NCBI GenBank assembly: GCA_943736015.1
Contig: OX031069.1
Coordinates: 17,241,235 to 17,305,234 of the forward strand
Direction: 5' to 3'
Length of the DNA: 64,000 bases
Source: Tridacna crocea
Taxonomy: Eukaryota > Mollusca > Bivalvia > Cardiida > Cardiidae
Part shown: positions 19,127-31,987 of the stretch, one piece after another
Layout: each line of letters begins with the position of its first letter
Numbering within the stretch: the first letter of the stretch is position 1
Translations under genes and position numbers: made by a program
Notes under the pieces: model-generated
Told to the model about the DNA's origin: nothing
The model's input: the letters and a program-made list of their open reading frames with translations, nothing else
The model's database searches: none

Positions 19127-21562
19127 TGGATTTAAAGTTTTCTTTAAAGGCTGCTGTGCAGTCCTTGGCAAACTGCAAAGATTTCACTGAAAATGGGCAA
19201 ACATTTAAGAAAATAGGGGCGCAGAAGACCGTGTTTTGGTCTTTTCAAGCCCCTTGCAAGAATTACTTCCCTTTAACCCTCGATGCACCCACGCCCCCTC
19301 CCCAGCCCTTAACTGGATTTGCTTTTCTAACTCAGCCCACAATAAATGCTGCACATTGAAACTTTCAATTAGTCAATTTTTAGTGATCAATGTACAGTGT
19401 AAAAAAAAAACACACAAAAAAAAAACGCCCAGAAATTAATGCAAGAATTACTTCCCTTTAACCCTCGATGCACCCAACACCCCCCTCCCCAGCCCTTTAC
19501 TGGACTTGCTTTTCTAACTCAGCCCACAATAAATGCTGCACATTAGAACTTTCAATAAGCCAAAGTGATCAATGTACAGTGTAAAAAAAAAAAAAACGCC
19601 CAGAAATTAATGCAAGAATTACTTCCCTTTATCCCTCGATGCACCCACGCCCCCTCCCTAGCCCTTAACTGGATTTGCTTTTCTAACTCAGCCCACAATA
19701 AATGCTGCACATTGAAACTTTCAATTAGTCAATTTTTAGTCATCAATGTACAGTGTAAAAAAAAAAACAAACACAAAAAAACGCCCAGAAATTAATGCAA
19801 GATTTACTTCCCTTTAACCCTCGATGCACCCAACACCCCCCTCCCCAGCCCTTTACTGGACTTGCTTTTCTAACTCAGCCCACAATAAATGCTGCACATT
19901 AGAACTTTCAATAAGCCAAAGTGATCAATGTACAGTGTAAAAAAAAAAAACGCCCAGAAATTAATGCAAGAATTACTTCCCTTTAACCCTAGATGTACCC
20001 AATCCCCCCCTCCCCCCAGTCCTTAACTGAATTTGCTTTTCTAACTCAGCCCACAATAAATGCTGCACATTGAAACTTTCAATAAGCCAAAGTGATCAAT
20101 GTACAGTGTAAAAAGAAAACGCCCAGAAATTAATGTGACAAGTGGCTAAAAAAAGATTGTAAACTCTTTCAGTTTCTTCCTATTGCATAAATCAAACAAA
20201 GGCAACTGAAGTGTAATTTTTCTAATCTCTTCAAACCACAACAAGAAACCCAGTTACGTTGACTATGTGCCAGTTACGCTCATGCGAAAACCTCAGAAAT
20301 TAATGCGACAAGTGGCTAAAAAAAGCCTGAAGACTCTCATATATCAAACAAAGGCAACTGAAGTGTAATTTTTCCAATCTCTTCAAACCGCAACAAGAAA
20401 CCCAGTTACGTCGACTACCGTCTCATAGGTGCCAGTTACGCTCATGCGAAAACCCCAGAAAATAATGCAACAAGTGGCAAAAAAAAGACTGAAGACTCTT
20501 TCAGTAGCAACTGCTTCTTATTGCATAAATCAAACAAAAGGAACTAAATTTTTAATTTATATTTTTTTCTCCAATCTCTTTATACCGTGACCACAAATCC
20601 ATTTACGTTGACTGCCATCGTATCCGCAAAAACGCGAAAAATCGACTTACGGAACATTTCATAGCAGAGGACACCTGTTGCTTAATAGGTCAAATATAGG
20701 GAATTTAGTTTCTAATATCTGTTTTTTATTTCTGCAATCTTTATTTACCGTGACGACAAACCCTTTTAGGTTGTCTATTGTCTCGCAGGTGCCACTTACG
20801 TATCCGCAAAAACATGAAAAATCGACTTATGGAATATCTTATAGCAGACGACAACTGTTGCTTGAGTCAATTATAGGGATTTTTCTTTTTCTTTTTCTCT
20901 CACTAGGGCCATTGATTTGGTTACGATGACCATCTAACCCATACGTGACTGTTACGTGCCGCGCATAAAATTGTAAAATCAGCTTCGACACTTTTGGAGG
21001 CAACTGAAACCTGTCGTACAAATCAAAGAAAGGTAAACCAAATTTTTCCCTGTTTTCTTACCAGGGTCATGAAAACATTGAACCAATTTAGACGACCGCG
21101 TGAGTCAAAAGTCAATTTTATGTTTAATCTCTGCGCAAAATATAAAATTCAGAAGCAACCGGTTGCTGTTGCGAAAACTTTTTCCGACAAAAAAATCTTG
21201 TTCTTGTTTGAGGAATTTAGGAGTAGGCCATAAAGACACAATAAGATGTAAGAATAACTAAAAATCAATTGCTTCCTTGATAGGGTAGAAAACATTGTGG
21301 GAAAAGGAGAAAATGCTGGTAGCCTGCATTGTCTCCTTTCCTCAGATTACTTTCAAAAGCCTTCTTTAAAAGGCGTCATGCATTGTGTGGTAAAAGGTTA
21401 ATAATTATCCAATCAGAGAAGCTTTAAGGAAATCAGAATGGATACCAGCAGCCAATCAGAGAAGACTTAAGAAATTCAACAGCCAATCAGAGAGCTTCAA
21501 AATCGCTCGAAATTGGCGCCAAAATTTATCAATTAAAAAACAGTGAAAAAAACGGCATAAAA
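19126..21562 (+). repeat. Array unit 10 (2437 bp), second copy of the five-A-monomer hybrid
   Basis: It matches unit 7 in monomer order and in TTCAGTTTCTTCC, CAAACCACAAC and CCTAGATGTACCCAATC. It therefore descends from the same recombination event rather than an independent one. Private changes are CAAGATTTACTTCC in the second A2 and GAGGAATTTAGGAG after B6. Confidence 0.95.
19256..20134 (+). repeat. Expanded A block of unit 10 (five monomers)
   Basis: Same order as in unit 7, with the internal A1 beta starting at 19612. Small differences in A-tract length and CAAGATTTAC in the second A2 show some divergence since duplication. Confidence 0.9.
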
Positions 21563-21563
21563 G
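21409..21563 (+). promoter_or_regulatory. Promoter module upstream of unit 11
   Basis: CCAAT at 21409, 21452 and 21483; E2F palindrome 21513-21522; CATAAAAG 21556-21563. Intact. Confidence 0.6.
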
Positions 21564-23649
21564 TGGATTTAAAGTTTTCTTTAAAGGCTGCTGTGCAGTC
21601 CTTGGCAAACTGCAAAGATTTCACTGAAAATGGGCAAACATTTAAGAAAATAGGGGCGCAGAAGACCGTGTTTTGGTCTTTTCAAGCCCCTTGCAAGAAT
21701 TACTTCCCTTTAACCCTCGATGCACCCACGCCCCCTCCCCAGCCCTTAACTGGATTTGCTTTTCTAACTCGGCCCACAATAAATGTTGCACATTGAAACT
21801 TTCAATTAGTCAATTTTTAGTGATCAATGTACAGTGTAAAAAAAAAAAACAAAAAAAAAAAAAAACGCCCAGAAATTAATGCAAGAATTACTTCCCTTTA
21901 ACCCTCGATGCACCCAACACCCCCCTCCCCAGCCCTTTACTGGACTTGCTTTTCTAACTCAGCCCACAATAAATGCTGCACATTAGAACTTTCAATAAGC
22001 CAAAGTGATCAATGTACAGTGTAAAAAAAAAAAAAAACGCCCAGAAATTAATGCAAGAATTACTTCCCTTTAACCCTCGATGTACCCAACCCCCCCCTCC
22101 CCCCAGTCCTTAACTGGATTTGCTTTTCTAACTCAGCCCACAATAAATGCTGCACATTGAAACTTTCAATAAGCCAAAGTGATCAATGTACAGTGTAAAA
22201 AGAAAACGCCCAGAAATTAATGTGACAAGTGGCTAAAAAAAGATTGTAAACTCTTTCAGTTGCTTCCTATTGCATAAATCAAACAAAGGCAACTGAAGTG
22301 TAATTTTTCTAATCTCTTCAAACCGCAACAAGAAACCCAGTTACGTTGACTATGTGCCAGTTACGCTCATGCGAAAACCTCAGAAATTAATGCGACAAGT
22401 GGCTAAAAAAAGCCTGAAGACTCTCATATATCGAACAAAGGCAACTGAAGTGTAATTTTTCCAATCTCTTCAAACCGCAACAAGAAACCCAGTTACGTCG
22501 ACTACCGTCTCATAGGTGCCAGTTACGCTCATGCGAAAACCCCAGAAAATAATGCAACAAGTGGCAAAAAAAAGACTGAAGACTCTTTCAGTAGCAACTG
22601 CTTCTTATTGCATAAATCAAACAAAAGGAACTAAATTTTTAATTTATATTTTTTTCTCCAATCTCTTTATACCGTGACCACAAATCCATTTACGTTGACT
22701 GCCATCGGATACGCGAAAACGCGAAAAATCGACTTACGGAACATTTCATAGCAGAGGACACCTGTTGCTTAATAGGTCAAATATAGGGAATTTAGTTTCT
22801 AATATCTGTTTTTTATTTCTGCAATCTTTATTTACCGTGACGACAAACCCTTTTAGGTTGTCTATTGTCTCGCAGGTGCCACTTACGTATCCGCAAAAAC
22901 ATGAAAAATCGACTTATGGAATATCTTATAGCAGACGACAACTGTTGCTTGAGTCAATTATAGGGATTTTTCTTTTTCTTTTTCTCTCACTAGGGCCATT
23001 GATTTGGTTACGATGACCATCTAACCCATACGTGACTGTTACGTGCCGCGCATAAAATTGTAAAATCAGCTTCGACACTTTTGGAGGCAACTGAAACCTG
23101 TCGTACAAATCAAAGAAAGGTAAAGCAAATTTTTCCCTGTTTTCTTACCAGGGTCATGAAAACATTGAACCAATTTAGACGACCGCGTGAGTCAAAAGTC
23201 AATTTTATGTTTAATCTCTGCGCAAAATATAAAATTCAGAAGCATACGGTTGCTGTTGCGAAAACTTTTTCCGACAAAAAAATCTTGTTCTTGTTTGAAG
23301 AATTTAGAAGTAGGCCATAAAGACACAATAAGATGTAAGAATAACTAAAAATCAATTGCTTCCTTGATAGGGTAGAAAACATTGTGGGAAAAGGAGAAAA
23401 TGCTGGTAGCCTGCATTGTCTCCTTTCCTCAGATTACTTTCAAAAGCCTTCTTTAAAAGGCGTCATGCATTGTGTGGTAAAAGGTTAATAATTATCCAAT
23501 CAGAGAAGCTTTAAGGAAATCAGAATGGATACCAGCAGCCAATCAGAGAAGACTTAAGAAATTCAACAGCCAATCAGAGAGCTTCAAAATCGCTCGAAAT
23601 TGGCGCCAAAATTTATCAATTAAAAAACAGTGAAAAAAACGGCATAAAA
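21563..23649 (+). repeat. Array unit 11 (2087 bp), counterpart of unit 8
   Basis: It shares CTCGGCCCAC, TATCGAACAAAG and GCATACGGTTGC with unit 8. Private changes are AAATGTTGCAC after the A1 polyadenylation signal and AAAGCAAATT in B6. Confidence 0.95.
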
Positions 23650-23650
23650 G
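23496..23650 (+). promoter_or_regulatory. Promoter module upstream of unit 12
   Basis: CCAAT at 23496, 23539 and 23570; E2F palindrome 23600-23609; CATAAAAG 23643-23650. Intact. Confidence 0.6.
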
Positions 23651-25735
23651 TGGATTTAAAGTTTTCTTTAAAGGCTGCTGTGCAGTCCTTGGCAAACTGC
23701 AAAGATTTCACTGAAAATGGGCAAACATTTAAGAAAATAGGGGCGCAGAAGACCGTGTTTTGGTCTTCTCAAGCCCCTTGCAAGAATTACTTCCCTTTAT
23801 CCCTCGATGCACCCACGCCCCCTCCCCAGCCCTTAACTGGATTTGCTTTTCTAACTCAGCCCACAATAAATGCTGCACATTGAAACTTTCAATTAGTCAA
23901 TTTTTAGTCATCAATGTACAGTGTAAAAAAAAAAACACAAAAAAAAAAAAACGCCCAGAAATTAATGCAAGAATTACTTCCCTTTAACCCTCGATGCACC
24001 CAACACCCCCCTCCCCAGCCCTTTACTGGACTTGCTTTTCTAACTCAGCCCACAATAAATGCTGCACATTAGAACTTTCAATAAGCCAAAGTGATCAATG
24101 TACAGTGTAAAAAAAAAAAAAACGCCCAGAAATTAATGCAAGAATTACTTCCCTTTAACCCTCGATGTACCCAACCCCCCCCCTCCCCCCAGTCCTTAAC
24201 TGGATTTGCTTTTCTAACTCAGCCCACAATAAATGCTGCACATTGAAACTTTCAATAAGCCAAAGTGATCAATGTACAGTGTAAAAAGAAAACGCCCAGA
24301 AATTAATGTGACAAGTGGCTAAAAAAAGATTGTAAACTCTTTCAGTTGCTTCCTATTGCATAAATCAAACAAAGCCAACTGAAGTGTAATTTTTCTAATC
24401 TCTTCAAACCGCAACAAGAAACCCAGTTACGTTGACTATGTGCCAGTTACGCTCATGCGAAAACCTCAGAAATTAATGCGACAAGTGGCTAAAAAAAGCC
24501 TGAAGACTCTCATATATCAAACAAAGGCAACTGAAGTGTAATTTTTCCAATCTCTTCAAACCGCAACAAGAAACCCAGTTACGTCAACTACCGTCTCATA
24601 GGTGCCAGTTACGCTCATGCGAAAACCCCAGAAAATAATGCAACAAGTGGCAAAAAAAAGACTGAAGACTCTTTCAGTAGCAACTGCTTCTTATTGCATA
24701 AATCAAACAAAAGGAACTAAATTTTTAATTTATATTTTTTTCTCCAATCTCTTTATACCGTGACCACAAATCCATTTACGTTGACTGCCATCGGATACGC
24801 GAAAACGCGAAAAATCGACTTACGGAACATTTCATAGCAGAGGACACCTGTTGCTTAATAGGTCAAATATAGGGAATTTAGTTTCTAATATCTGTTTTTT
24901 ATTTCTGCAATCTTTATTTACCGTGACGACAAACCCTTTTAGGTTGTCTATTGTCTCGCAGGTGCCACTTACGTATCCGCAAAAACATGAAAAATCGACT
25001 TATGGAATATCTTATAGCAGACGACAACTGTTGCTTGAGTCAATTATAGGGATTTTTCTTTTTCTTTTTCTCTCACTAGGGCCATTGATTTGGTTACGAT
25101 GACCATCTAACCCATACGTGACTGTTACGTGCCGCGCATAAAATTGTAAAATCAGCTTCGACACTTTTGGAGGCAACTGAAACCTGTCGTACAAATCAAA
25201 GAAAGGTAAACCAAATTTTTCCCTGTTTTCTTACCAGGGTCATGAAAACATTGAACCAATTTAGACGACCGCGTGAGTCAAAAGTCAATTTTATGTTTAA
25301 TCTCTGCGCAAAATATAAAATTCAGAAGCAACCGGTTGCTGTTGCGAAAACTTTTTCCGACAAAAAAATCTTGTTCTTGTTTGAAGAATTTAGGAGTGGG
25401 CCATAAAGACACAATAAGATGTAAGAATAACTAAAAATCAATTGCTTCCTTGATAGGGTAGAAAACATTGTGGGAAAAGGAGAAAATGCTGGTAGCCTGC
25501 ATTGTCTCCTTTCCTCAGATTACTTTCAAAAGCCTTCTTTAAAAGGCGTCATGCATTGTGTGGTAAAAGGTTAATAATTATCCAATCAGAGAAGCTTTAA
25601 GGAAATCAGAATGGATACCAGCAGCCAATCAGAGAAGACTTAAGAAATTCAACAGCCAATCAGAGAGCTTCAAAATCGCTCGAAATTGGCGCCAAAATTT
25701 ATCAATTAAAAAACAGTGAAAAAAACGGCATAAAA
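23650..25735 (+). repeat. Array unit 12 (2086 bp), counterpart of unit 9
   Basis: It has the unit-9 A1 haplotype GTCTTCTCAAG with TTTATCCCTC. Private changes are CAAAGCCAACTG in B1, TTACGTCAACTAC in B2 and TAGGAGTGGGCC after B6. It ends the second three-unit block. Confidence 0.95.
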
Positions 25736-25736
25736 G
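25582..25736 (+). promoter_or_regulatory. Promoter module upstream of unit 13
   Basis: CCAAT at 25582, 25625 and 25656; E2F palindrome 25686-25695; CATAAAAG 25729-25736. Intact. Confidence 0.6.
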
Positions 25737-27820
25737 TGGATTTAAAGTTTTCTTTAAAGGCTGCTGTGCAGTCCTTGGCAAACTGCAAAGATTTCACTGA
25801 AAATGGGCAAACATTTAAGAAAATAGGGGCGCAGAAGACCGTGTTTTGGTCTTTTCAAGCCCCTTGCAAGAATTACTTCCCTTTAACCCTCGATGCACCC
25901 ACGCCCCCTCCCCAGCCCTTAACTGGATTTGCTTTTCTAACTCAGCCCACAATAAATGCTGCACATTGAAACTTTCAATTAGTCAATTTTTAGTGATCAA
26001 TGTACAGTGTAAAAAAAAAAAACAAAAAAAAAAAAAAACGCAAAGAAATTAATGCAAGAATTACTTCCCTTTAACCCTCGATGCACCCAACACCCCCCTC
26101 CCCAGCCCTTTACTGGACTTGCTTTTCTAACTCAGCCCACAATAAATGCTGCACATTAGAACTTTCAATAAGCCAAAGTGATCAATGTACAGTGTAAAAA
26201 AAAAAAAACGCCCAGAAATTAATGCAAGAATTACTTCCCTTTAACCCTCGATGTACCCAACCCCCCCCTCCCCCCAGTCCTTAACTAGATTTTCTTTTCT
26301 AACTCAGCCCACAATAAATGATGCACATTGAAACTTTCAATAAGCCAAAGTGATCAATGTACAGTGTAAAAAGAAAACGCCCAGAAATTAATGTGACAAG
26401 TGGCTAAAAAAAGATTGTAAACTCTTTCAGTTGCTTCCTATTGCATAAATCAAACAAAGGCAACTGAAGTGTAATTTTTCTAATCTCTTCAAACCGCAAC
26501 AAGAAACCCAGTTACGTTGACTATGTGCCAGTTACGCTCATGCGAAAACCTCAGAAATTAATGCGACAAGTGGCTAAAAAAAGCCTGAAGACTCTCATAT
26601 ATCAAACAAAGGCAACTGAAGTGTAATTTTTCCAATCTCTTCAAACCGCAACAAGAAACCCAGTTACGTCGACTACCGTCTCATAGGTGCCAGTTACGCT
26701 CATGCGAAAACCCCAGAAAATAATGCAACAAGTGGCAAAAAAAAGACTGAAGACTCTTTCAGTAGCAACTGCTTCTTATTGCATAAATCAAACAAAAGGA
26801 ACTAAATTTTTAATTTATATTTTTTTCTCCAATCTCTTTATACCGTGACCACAAATCCATTTACGTTGACTGCCATCGGATACGCGAAAACGCGAAAAAT
26901 CGACTTACGGAACATTTCATAGCAGAGGACACCTGTTGCTTAATAGGTCAAATATAGGGAATTTAGTTTCTAATATCTGTTTTTTATTTCTGCAATCTTT
27001 ATTTACCGTGACGACAAACCCTTTTAGGTTGTCTATTGTCTCGCAGGTGCCACTTACGTATCCGCAAAAACATGAAAAATCGACTTATGGAATATCTTAT
27101 AGCAGACAACAACTGTTGCTTGAGTCAATTATAGGGATTTTTCTTTTTCTTTTTCTCTCACTAGGGCCATTGATTTGGTTACGATGACCATCTAACCCAT
27201 ACGTGACTGTTACGTGCCGCGCATAAAATTGTAAAATCAGCTTCGACACTTTTGGAGGCAACTGAAACCTGTCGTACAAATCAAAGAAAGGTAAACCAAA
27301 TTTTTCCCTGTTTTCTTACCAGGGTCATGAAAACATTGAACCAATTTAGACGACCGCGTGAGTCAAAAGTCAATTTTATGTTTAATCTCTGCGCAAAATA
27401 TAAAATTCAGAAGCATACGGTTGCTGTTGCGAAAACTTTTTCCGACAAAAAAATCTTGTTCTTGTTTGAAGAATTTAGAAGTAGGCCATAAAGACACAAT
27501 AAGATGTAAGAATAACTAAAAATCAATTGCTTCCTTGATAGGGTAGAAAACATTGTGGGAAAAGGAGAAAATGCTGGTAGCCTGCATTGTCTCCTTTCCT
27601 CAGATTACTTTCAAAAGCCTTCTTTAAAAGGCGTCATGCATTGTGTGGTAAAAGGTTAATAATTATCCAATCAGAGAAGCTTTAAGGAAATCAGAATGGA
27701 TACCAGCAGCCAATCAGAGAAGACTTAAGAAATTCAACAGCCAATCAGAGAGCTTCAAAATCGCTCGAAATTGGCGCCAAAATTTATCAATTAAAAAACA
27801 GTGAAAAAAACGGCATAAAA
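25736..27820 (+). repeat. Array unit 13 (2085 bp)
   Basis: Alpha A1. A3 has AACTAGATTTTC and AAATGATGCAC; the AACTAGATT and GATGCAC changes recur in units 18, 19 and 23. B5 begins CAGACAACAACTG and B6 ends GCATACGG. Confidence 0.95.
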
Positions 27821-27821
27821 G
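27667..27821 (+). promoter_or_regulatory. Promoter module upstream of unit 14
   Basis: CCAAT at 27667, 27710 and 27741; E2F palindrome 27771-27780; CATAAAAG 27814-27821. Intact. Confidence 0.6.
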
Positions 27822-29900
27822 TGGATTTAAAGTTTTCTTTAAAGGCTGCTGTGCAGTCCTTGGCAAACTGCAAAGATTTCACTGAAAATGGGCAAACATT
27901 TAAGAAAATAGGGGCGCAGAAGACCGTGTTTTGGTCTTCTCAAGCCCCTTGCAAGAATTACTTCCCTTTATCCCTCGATGCACCCACGCCCCCTCCCTAG
28001 CCCTTAACTGGATTTGCTTTTCTAACTCAGCCCACAATAAATGCTGCACATTGAAACTTTCAATTAGTCAATTTTTAGTCATCAATGTACAGTGTAAAAA
28101 AAAAAACAAACACAAAAAAACGCCCAGAAATTAATGCAAGATTTACTTCCCTTTAACCCTCGATGCACCCAACACCCCCCTCCCCAGCCCTTTACTGGAC
28201 TTGCTTTTCTAACTCAGCCCACAATAAATGCTGCACATTAGAACTTTCAATAAGCCAAAGTGATCAATGTACAGTGTAAAAAAAAAAAACGCCCAGAAAT
28301 TAATTCAAGAATTACTTCCCTTTAACCCTCGATGTACCCAATCCGCCCTCCCCCCAGTCCTTAACTGAATTTGCTTTTCTAACTCAGCCCACAATAAATG
28401 CTGCACATTGAAACTTTCAATAAGCCAAAGTGATCAATGTACAGTGTAAAAAGAAAACGCCCAGAAATTAATGTGACAAGTGGCTAAAAAAAGATTGTAA
28501 ACTCTTTCAGTTGCTTCCTATTGCATAAATCAAACAAAGGCAACTGAAGTGTAATTTTTCTAATCTCTTCAAACCGCAACAAGAAACCCAGTTACGTTGA
28601 CTATGTGCCAGTTACGCTCATGCGAAAACCTCAGAAATTAATGCGACAAGTGGCTAAAAAAAGCCTGAAGACTCTCATATATCAAACAAAGGCAACTGAA
28701 GTGTAATTTTTCCAATCTCTTCAAACCGCAACAAGAAACCCAGTTACGTCGACTACCGTCTCATAGGTGCCAGTTACGCTCATGCGAAAACCCCAGAAAA
28801 TAATGCAACAAGTGGCAAAAAAAAGACTGAAGACTCTTTCAGTAGCAACTGCTTCTTATTGCATAAATCAAACAAAAGGAACTAAATTTTTAATTTATAT
28901 TTTTTTCTCCAATCTCTTTATACCGTGACCACAAATCCATTTACGTTGACTGCCATCGTATCCGCAAAAACGTGAAAAATCGACTTACGGAACATTTCAT
29001 AGCAGAGGACACCTGTTGCTTAATAGGTCAAATATAGGGAATTTAGTTTCTAATATCTGTTTTTTATTTCTGCAATCTTTATTTACCGTGACGACAAACC
29101 CTTTTAGGTTGTCTATTGTCTCGCAGGTGCCACTTACGTATCCGCAAAAACATGAAAAATCGACTTATGGAATATCTTATAGCAGACGACAACTGTTGCT
29201 TGAGTCAATTATAGGGATTTTTCTTTTTCTTTTTCTCTCACTAGGGCCATTGATTTGGTTACGATGACCATCTAACCCATACGTGACTGTTACGTGCCGC
29301 GCATAAAATTGTAAAATCAGCTTCGACACTTTTGGAGGCAACTGAAACCTGTCGTACAAATCAAAGAAAGGTAAACCAAATTTTTCCCTGTTTTCTTACC
29401 AGGGTCATGAAAACATTGAACCAATTTAGACGACCGCGTGAGTCAAAAGTCAATTTTATGTTTAATCTCTGCGCAAAATATAAAATTCAGAAGCAACCGG
29501 TTGCTGTTGCGAAAACTTTTTCCGACAAAAAAATCTTGTTCTTGTTTGAAGAATTTAGGAGTAGGCCATAAAGACACAATAAGATGTAAGAATAACTAAA
29601 AATCAATTGCTTCCTTGATAGGGTAGAAAACATTGTGGGAAAAGGAGAAAATGCTGGTAGCCTGCATTGTCTCCTTTCCTCAGATTACTTTCAAAAGCCT
29701 TCTTTAAAAGGCGTCATGCATTGTGTGGTAAAAGGTTAATAATTATCCAATCAGAGAAGCTTTAAGGAAATCAGAATGGATACCAGCAGCCAATCAGAGA
29801 AGACTTAAGAAATTCAACAGCCAATCAGAGAGCTTCAAAATCGCTCGAAATTGGCGCCAAAATTTATCAATTAAAAAACAGTGAAAAAAACGGCATAAAA
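27821..29900 (+). repeat. Array unit 14 (2080 bp)
   Basis: Full beta A1 (GTCTTCTCAAG, TTTATCCCTC, CCCTAGCCC, TTAGTCATC). A2 has CAAGATTTACTTCC. A3 has TAATTCAAGAATT and CAATCCGCCCTCC. The B3/B4 junction has TATCCGCAAAAACGTG. The TAG in CCCTAGCCC closes the open frame that runs through A1 in alpha units. Confidence 0.95.
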
Positions 29901-29901
29901 G
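29747..29901 (+). promoter_or_regulatory. Promoter module upstream of unit 15
   Basis: CCAAT at 29747, 29790 and 29821; E2F palindrome 29851-29860; CATAAAAG 29894-29901. Intact. Confidence 0.6.
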
Positions 29902-31986
29902 TGGATTTAAAGTTTTCTTTAAAGGCTGCTGTGCAGTCCTTGGCAAACTGCAAAGATTTCACTGAAAATGGGCAAACATTTAAGAAAATAGGGGCGCAGA
30001 AGACCGTGTTTTGGTCTTTTCAAGCCCCTTGCAAGAATTACTTCCCTTTAACCCTCGATGCACCCACGCCCCCTCCCCAGCCCTTAACTGGATTTGCTTT
30101 TCTAACTCAGCCCACAATAAATGCTGCACATTGAAACTTTCAATTAGTCAATTTTTAGTGATCAATGTACAGTGTAAAAAAAAAAAACAAAAAAAAAAAA
30201 AAAAGGCACAGAAATTAATGCAAGAATTACTTCCCTTTAACCCTCGATGCACCCAACACCCCCCTCCCCAGCCCTTTACTGGACTTGCTTTTCTAACTCA
30301 GCCCACAATAAATGCTGCACATTAGAACTTTCAATAAGCCAAAGTGATCAATGTACAGTGTAAAAAAAAAAAAACGCCCAGAAATTAATGCAAGAATTAC
30401 TTCCCTTTAACCCTCGATGTACCCAACCCCCCCCTCCCCCCAGTCCTTAACTGGATTTGCTTTTCTAACTCAGCCCACAATAAATGCTGCACATTGAAAC
30501 TTTCAATAAGCCAAAGTGATCAATGTACAGTGTAAAAAGAAAACGCCCAGAAATTAATGTGACAAGTGGCTAAAAAAAGATTGTAAACTCTTTCAGTTGC
30601 TTCCTATTGCATAAATCAAACAAAGGCAACTGAAGTGTAATTTTTCTAATCTCTTCAAACCGCAACAAGAAACCCAGTTACGTTGACTATGTGCCAGTTA
30701 CGCTCATGCGAAAACCTCAGAAATTAATGCGACAAGTGGCTAAAAAAAGCCTGAAGACTCTCATATATCAAACAAAGGCAACTGAAGTGTAATTTTTCCA
30801 ATCTCTTCAAACCGCAACAAGAAACCCAGTTACGTCGACTACCGTCTCATAGGTGCCAGTTACGCTCATGCGAAAACCCCAGAAAATAATGCAACAAGTG
30901 GCAAAAAAAAGACTGAAGACTCTTTCAGTAGCAACTGCTTCTTATTGCATAAATCAAACAAAAGGAACTAAATTTTTAATTTATATTTTTTTCTCCAATC
31001 TCTTTATACCGTGACCACAAATCCATTTACGTTGACTGCCATCGGATACGCGAAAACGCGAAAAATCGACTTACGGAACATTTCATAGCAGAGGACACCT
31101 GTTGCTTAATAGGTCAAATATAGGGAATTTAGTTTCTAATATCTGTTTTTTATTTCTGCAATCTTTATTTACCGTGACGACAAACCCTTTTAGGTTGTCT
31201 ATTGTCTCGCAGGTGCCACTTACGTATCCGCAAAAACATGAAAAATCGACTTATGGAATATCTTATAGCAGACGACAACTGTTGCTTGAGTCAATTATAG
31301 GGATTTTTCTTTTTCTTTTTCTCTCACTAGGGCCATTGATTTGGTTACGATGACCATCTAACCCATACGTGACTGTTACGTGCCGCGCATAAAATTGTAA
31401 AATCAGCTTCGACACTTTTGGAGGCAACTGAAACCTGTCGTACAAATCAAAGAAAGGTAAACCAAATTTTTCCCTGTTTTCTTACCAGGGTCATGAAAAC
31501 ATTGAACCAATTTAGACGACCGCGTGAGTCAAAAGTCAATTTTATGTTTAATCTCTGCGCAAAATATAAAATTCAGAAGCATACGGTTGCTGTTGCGAAA
31601 ACTTTTTCCGACAAAAAAATCTTGTTCTTGTTTGAAGAATTTAGAAGTAGGCCATAAAGACACAATAAGATGTAAGAATAACTAAAAATCAATTGCTTCC
31701 TTGATAGGGTAGAAAACATTGTGGGAAAAGGAGAAAATGCTGGTAGCCTGCATTGTCTCCTTTCCTCAGATTACTTTCAAAAGCCTTCTTTAAAAGGCGT
31801 CATGCATTGTGTGGTAAAAGGTTAATAATTATCCAATCAGAGAAGCTTTAAGGAAATCAGAATGGATACCAGCAGCCAATCAGAGAAGACTTAAGAAATT
31901 CAACAGCCAATCAGAGAGCTTCAAAATCGCTCGAAATTGGCGCCAAAATTTATCAATTAAAAAACAGTGAAAAAAACGGCATAAAA
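29901..31986 (+). repeat. Array unit 15 (2086 bp)
   Basis: Alpha A1. The A1/A2 junction reads AAAAGGCACAG. B6 ends with GCATACGG, and the next unit is beta, as is usual after that marker. Confidence 0.95.
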
Positions 31987-31987
31987 G
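31833..31987 (+). promoter_or_regulatory. Promoter module upstream of unit 16
   Basis: CCAAT at 31833, 31876 and 31907; E2F palindrome 31937-31946; CATAAAAG 31980-31987. Intact. Confidence 0.6.

Larger units (their letters stand above)
19126..25735 (+). repeat. Higher-order block, copy 2 (units 10-11-12, 6610 bp)
   Basis: This is the second copy of the three-unit block. It differs from copy 1 by a small number of changes, such as the A-tract interruption in unit 9 versus 12 and GCAACCCG versus GCAACCGG at the B6 end of units 9 and 12. Confidence 0.88.
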
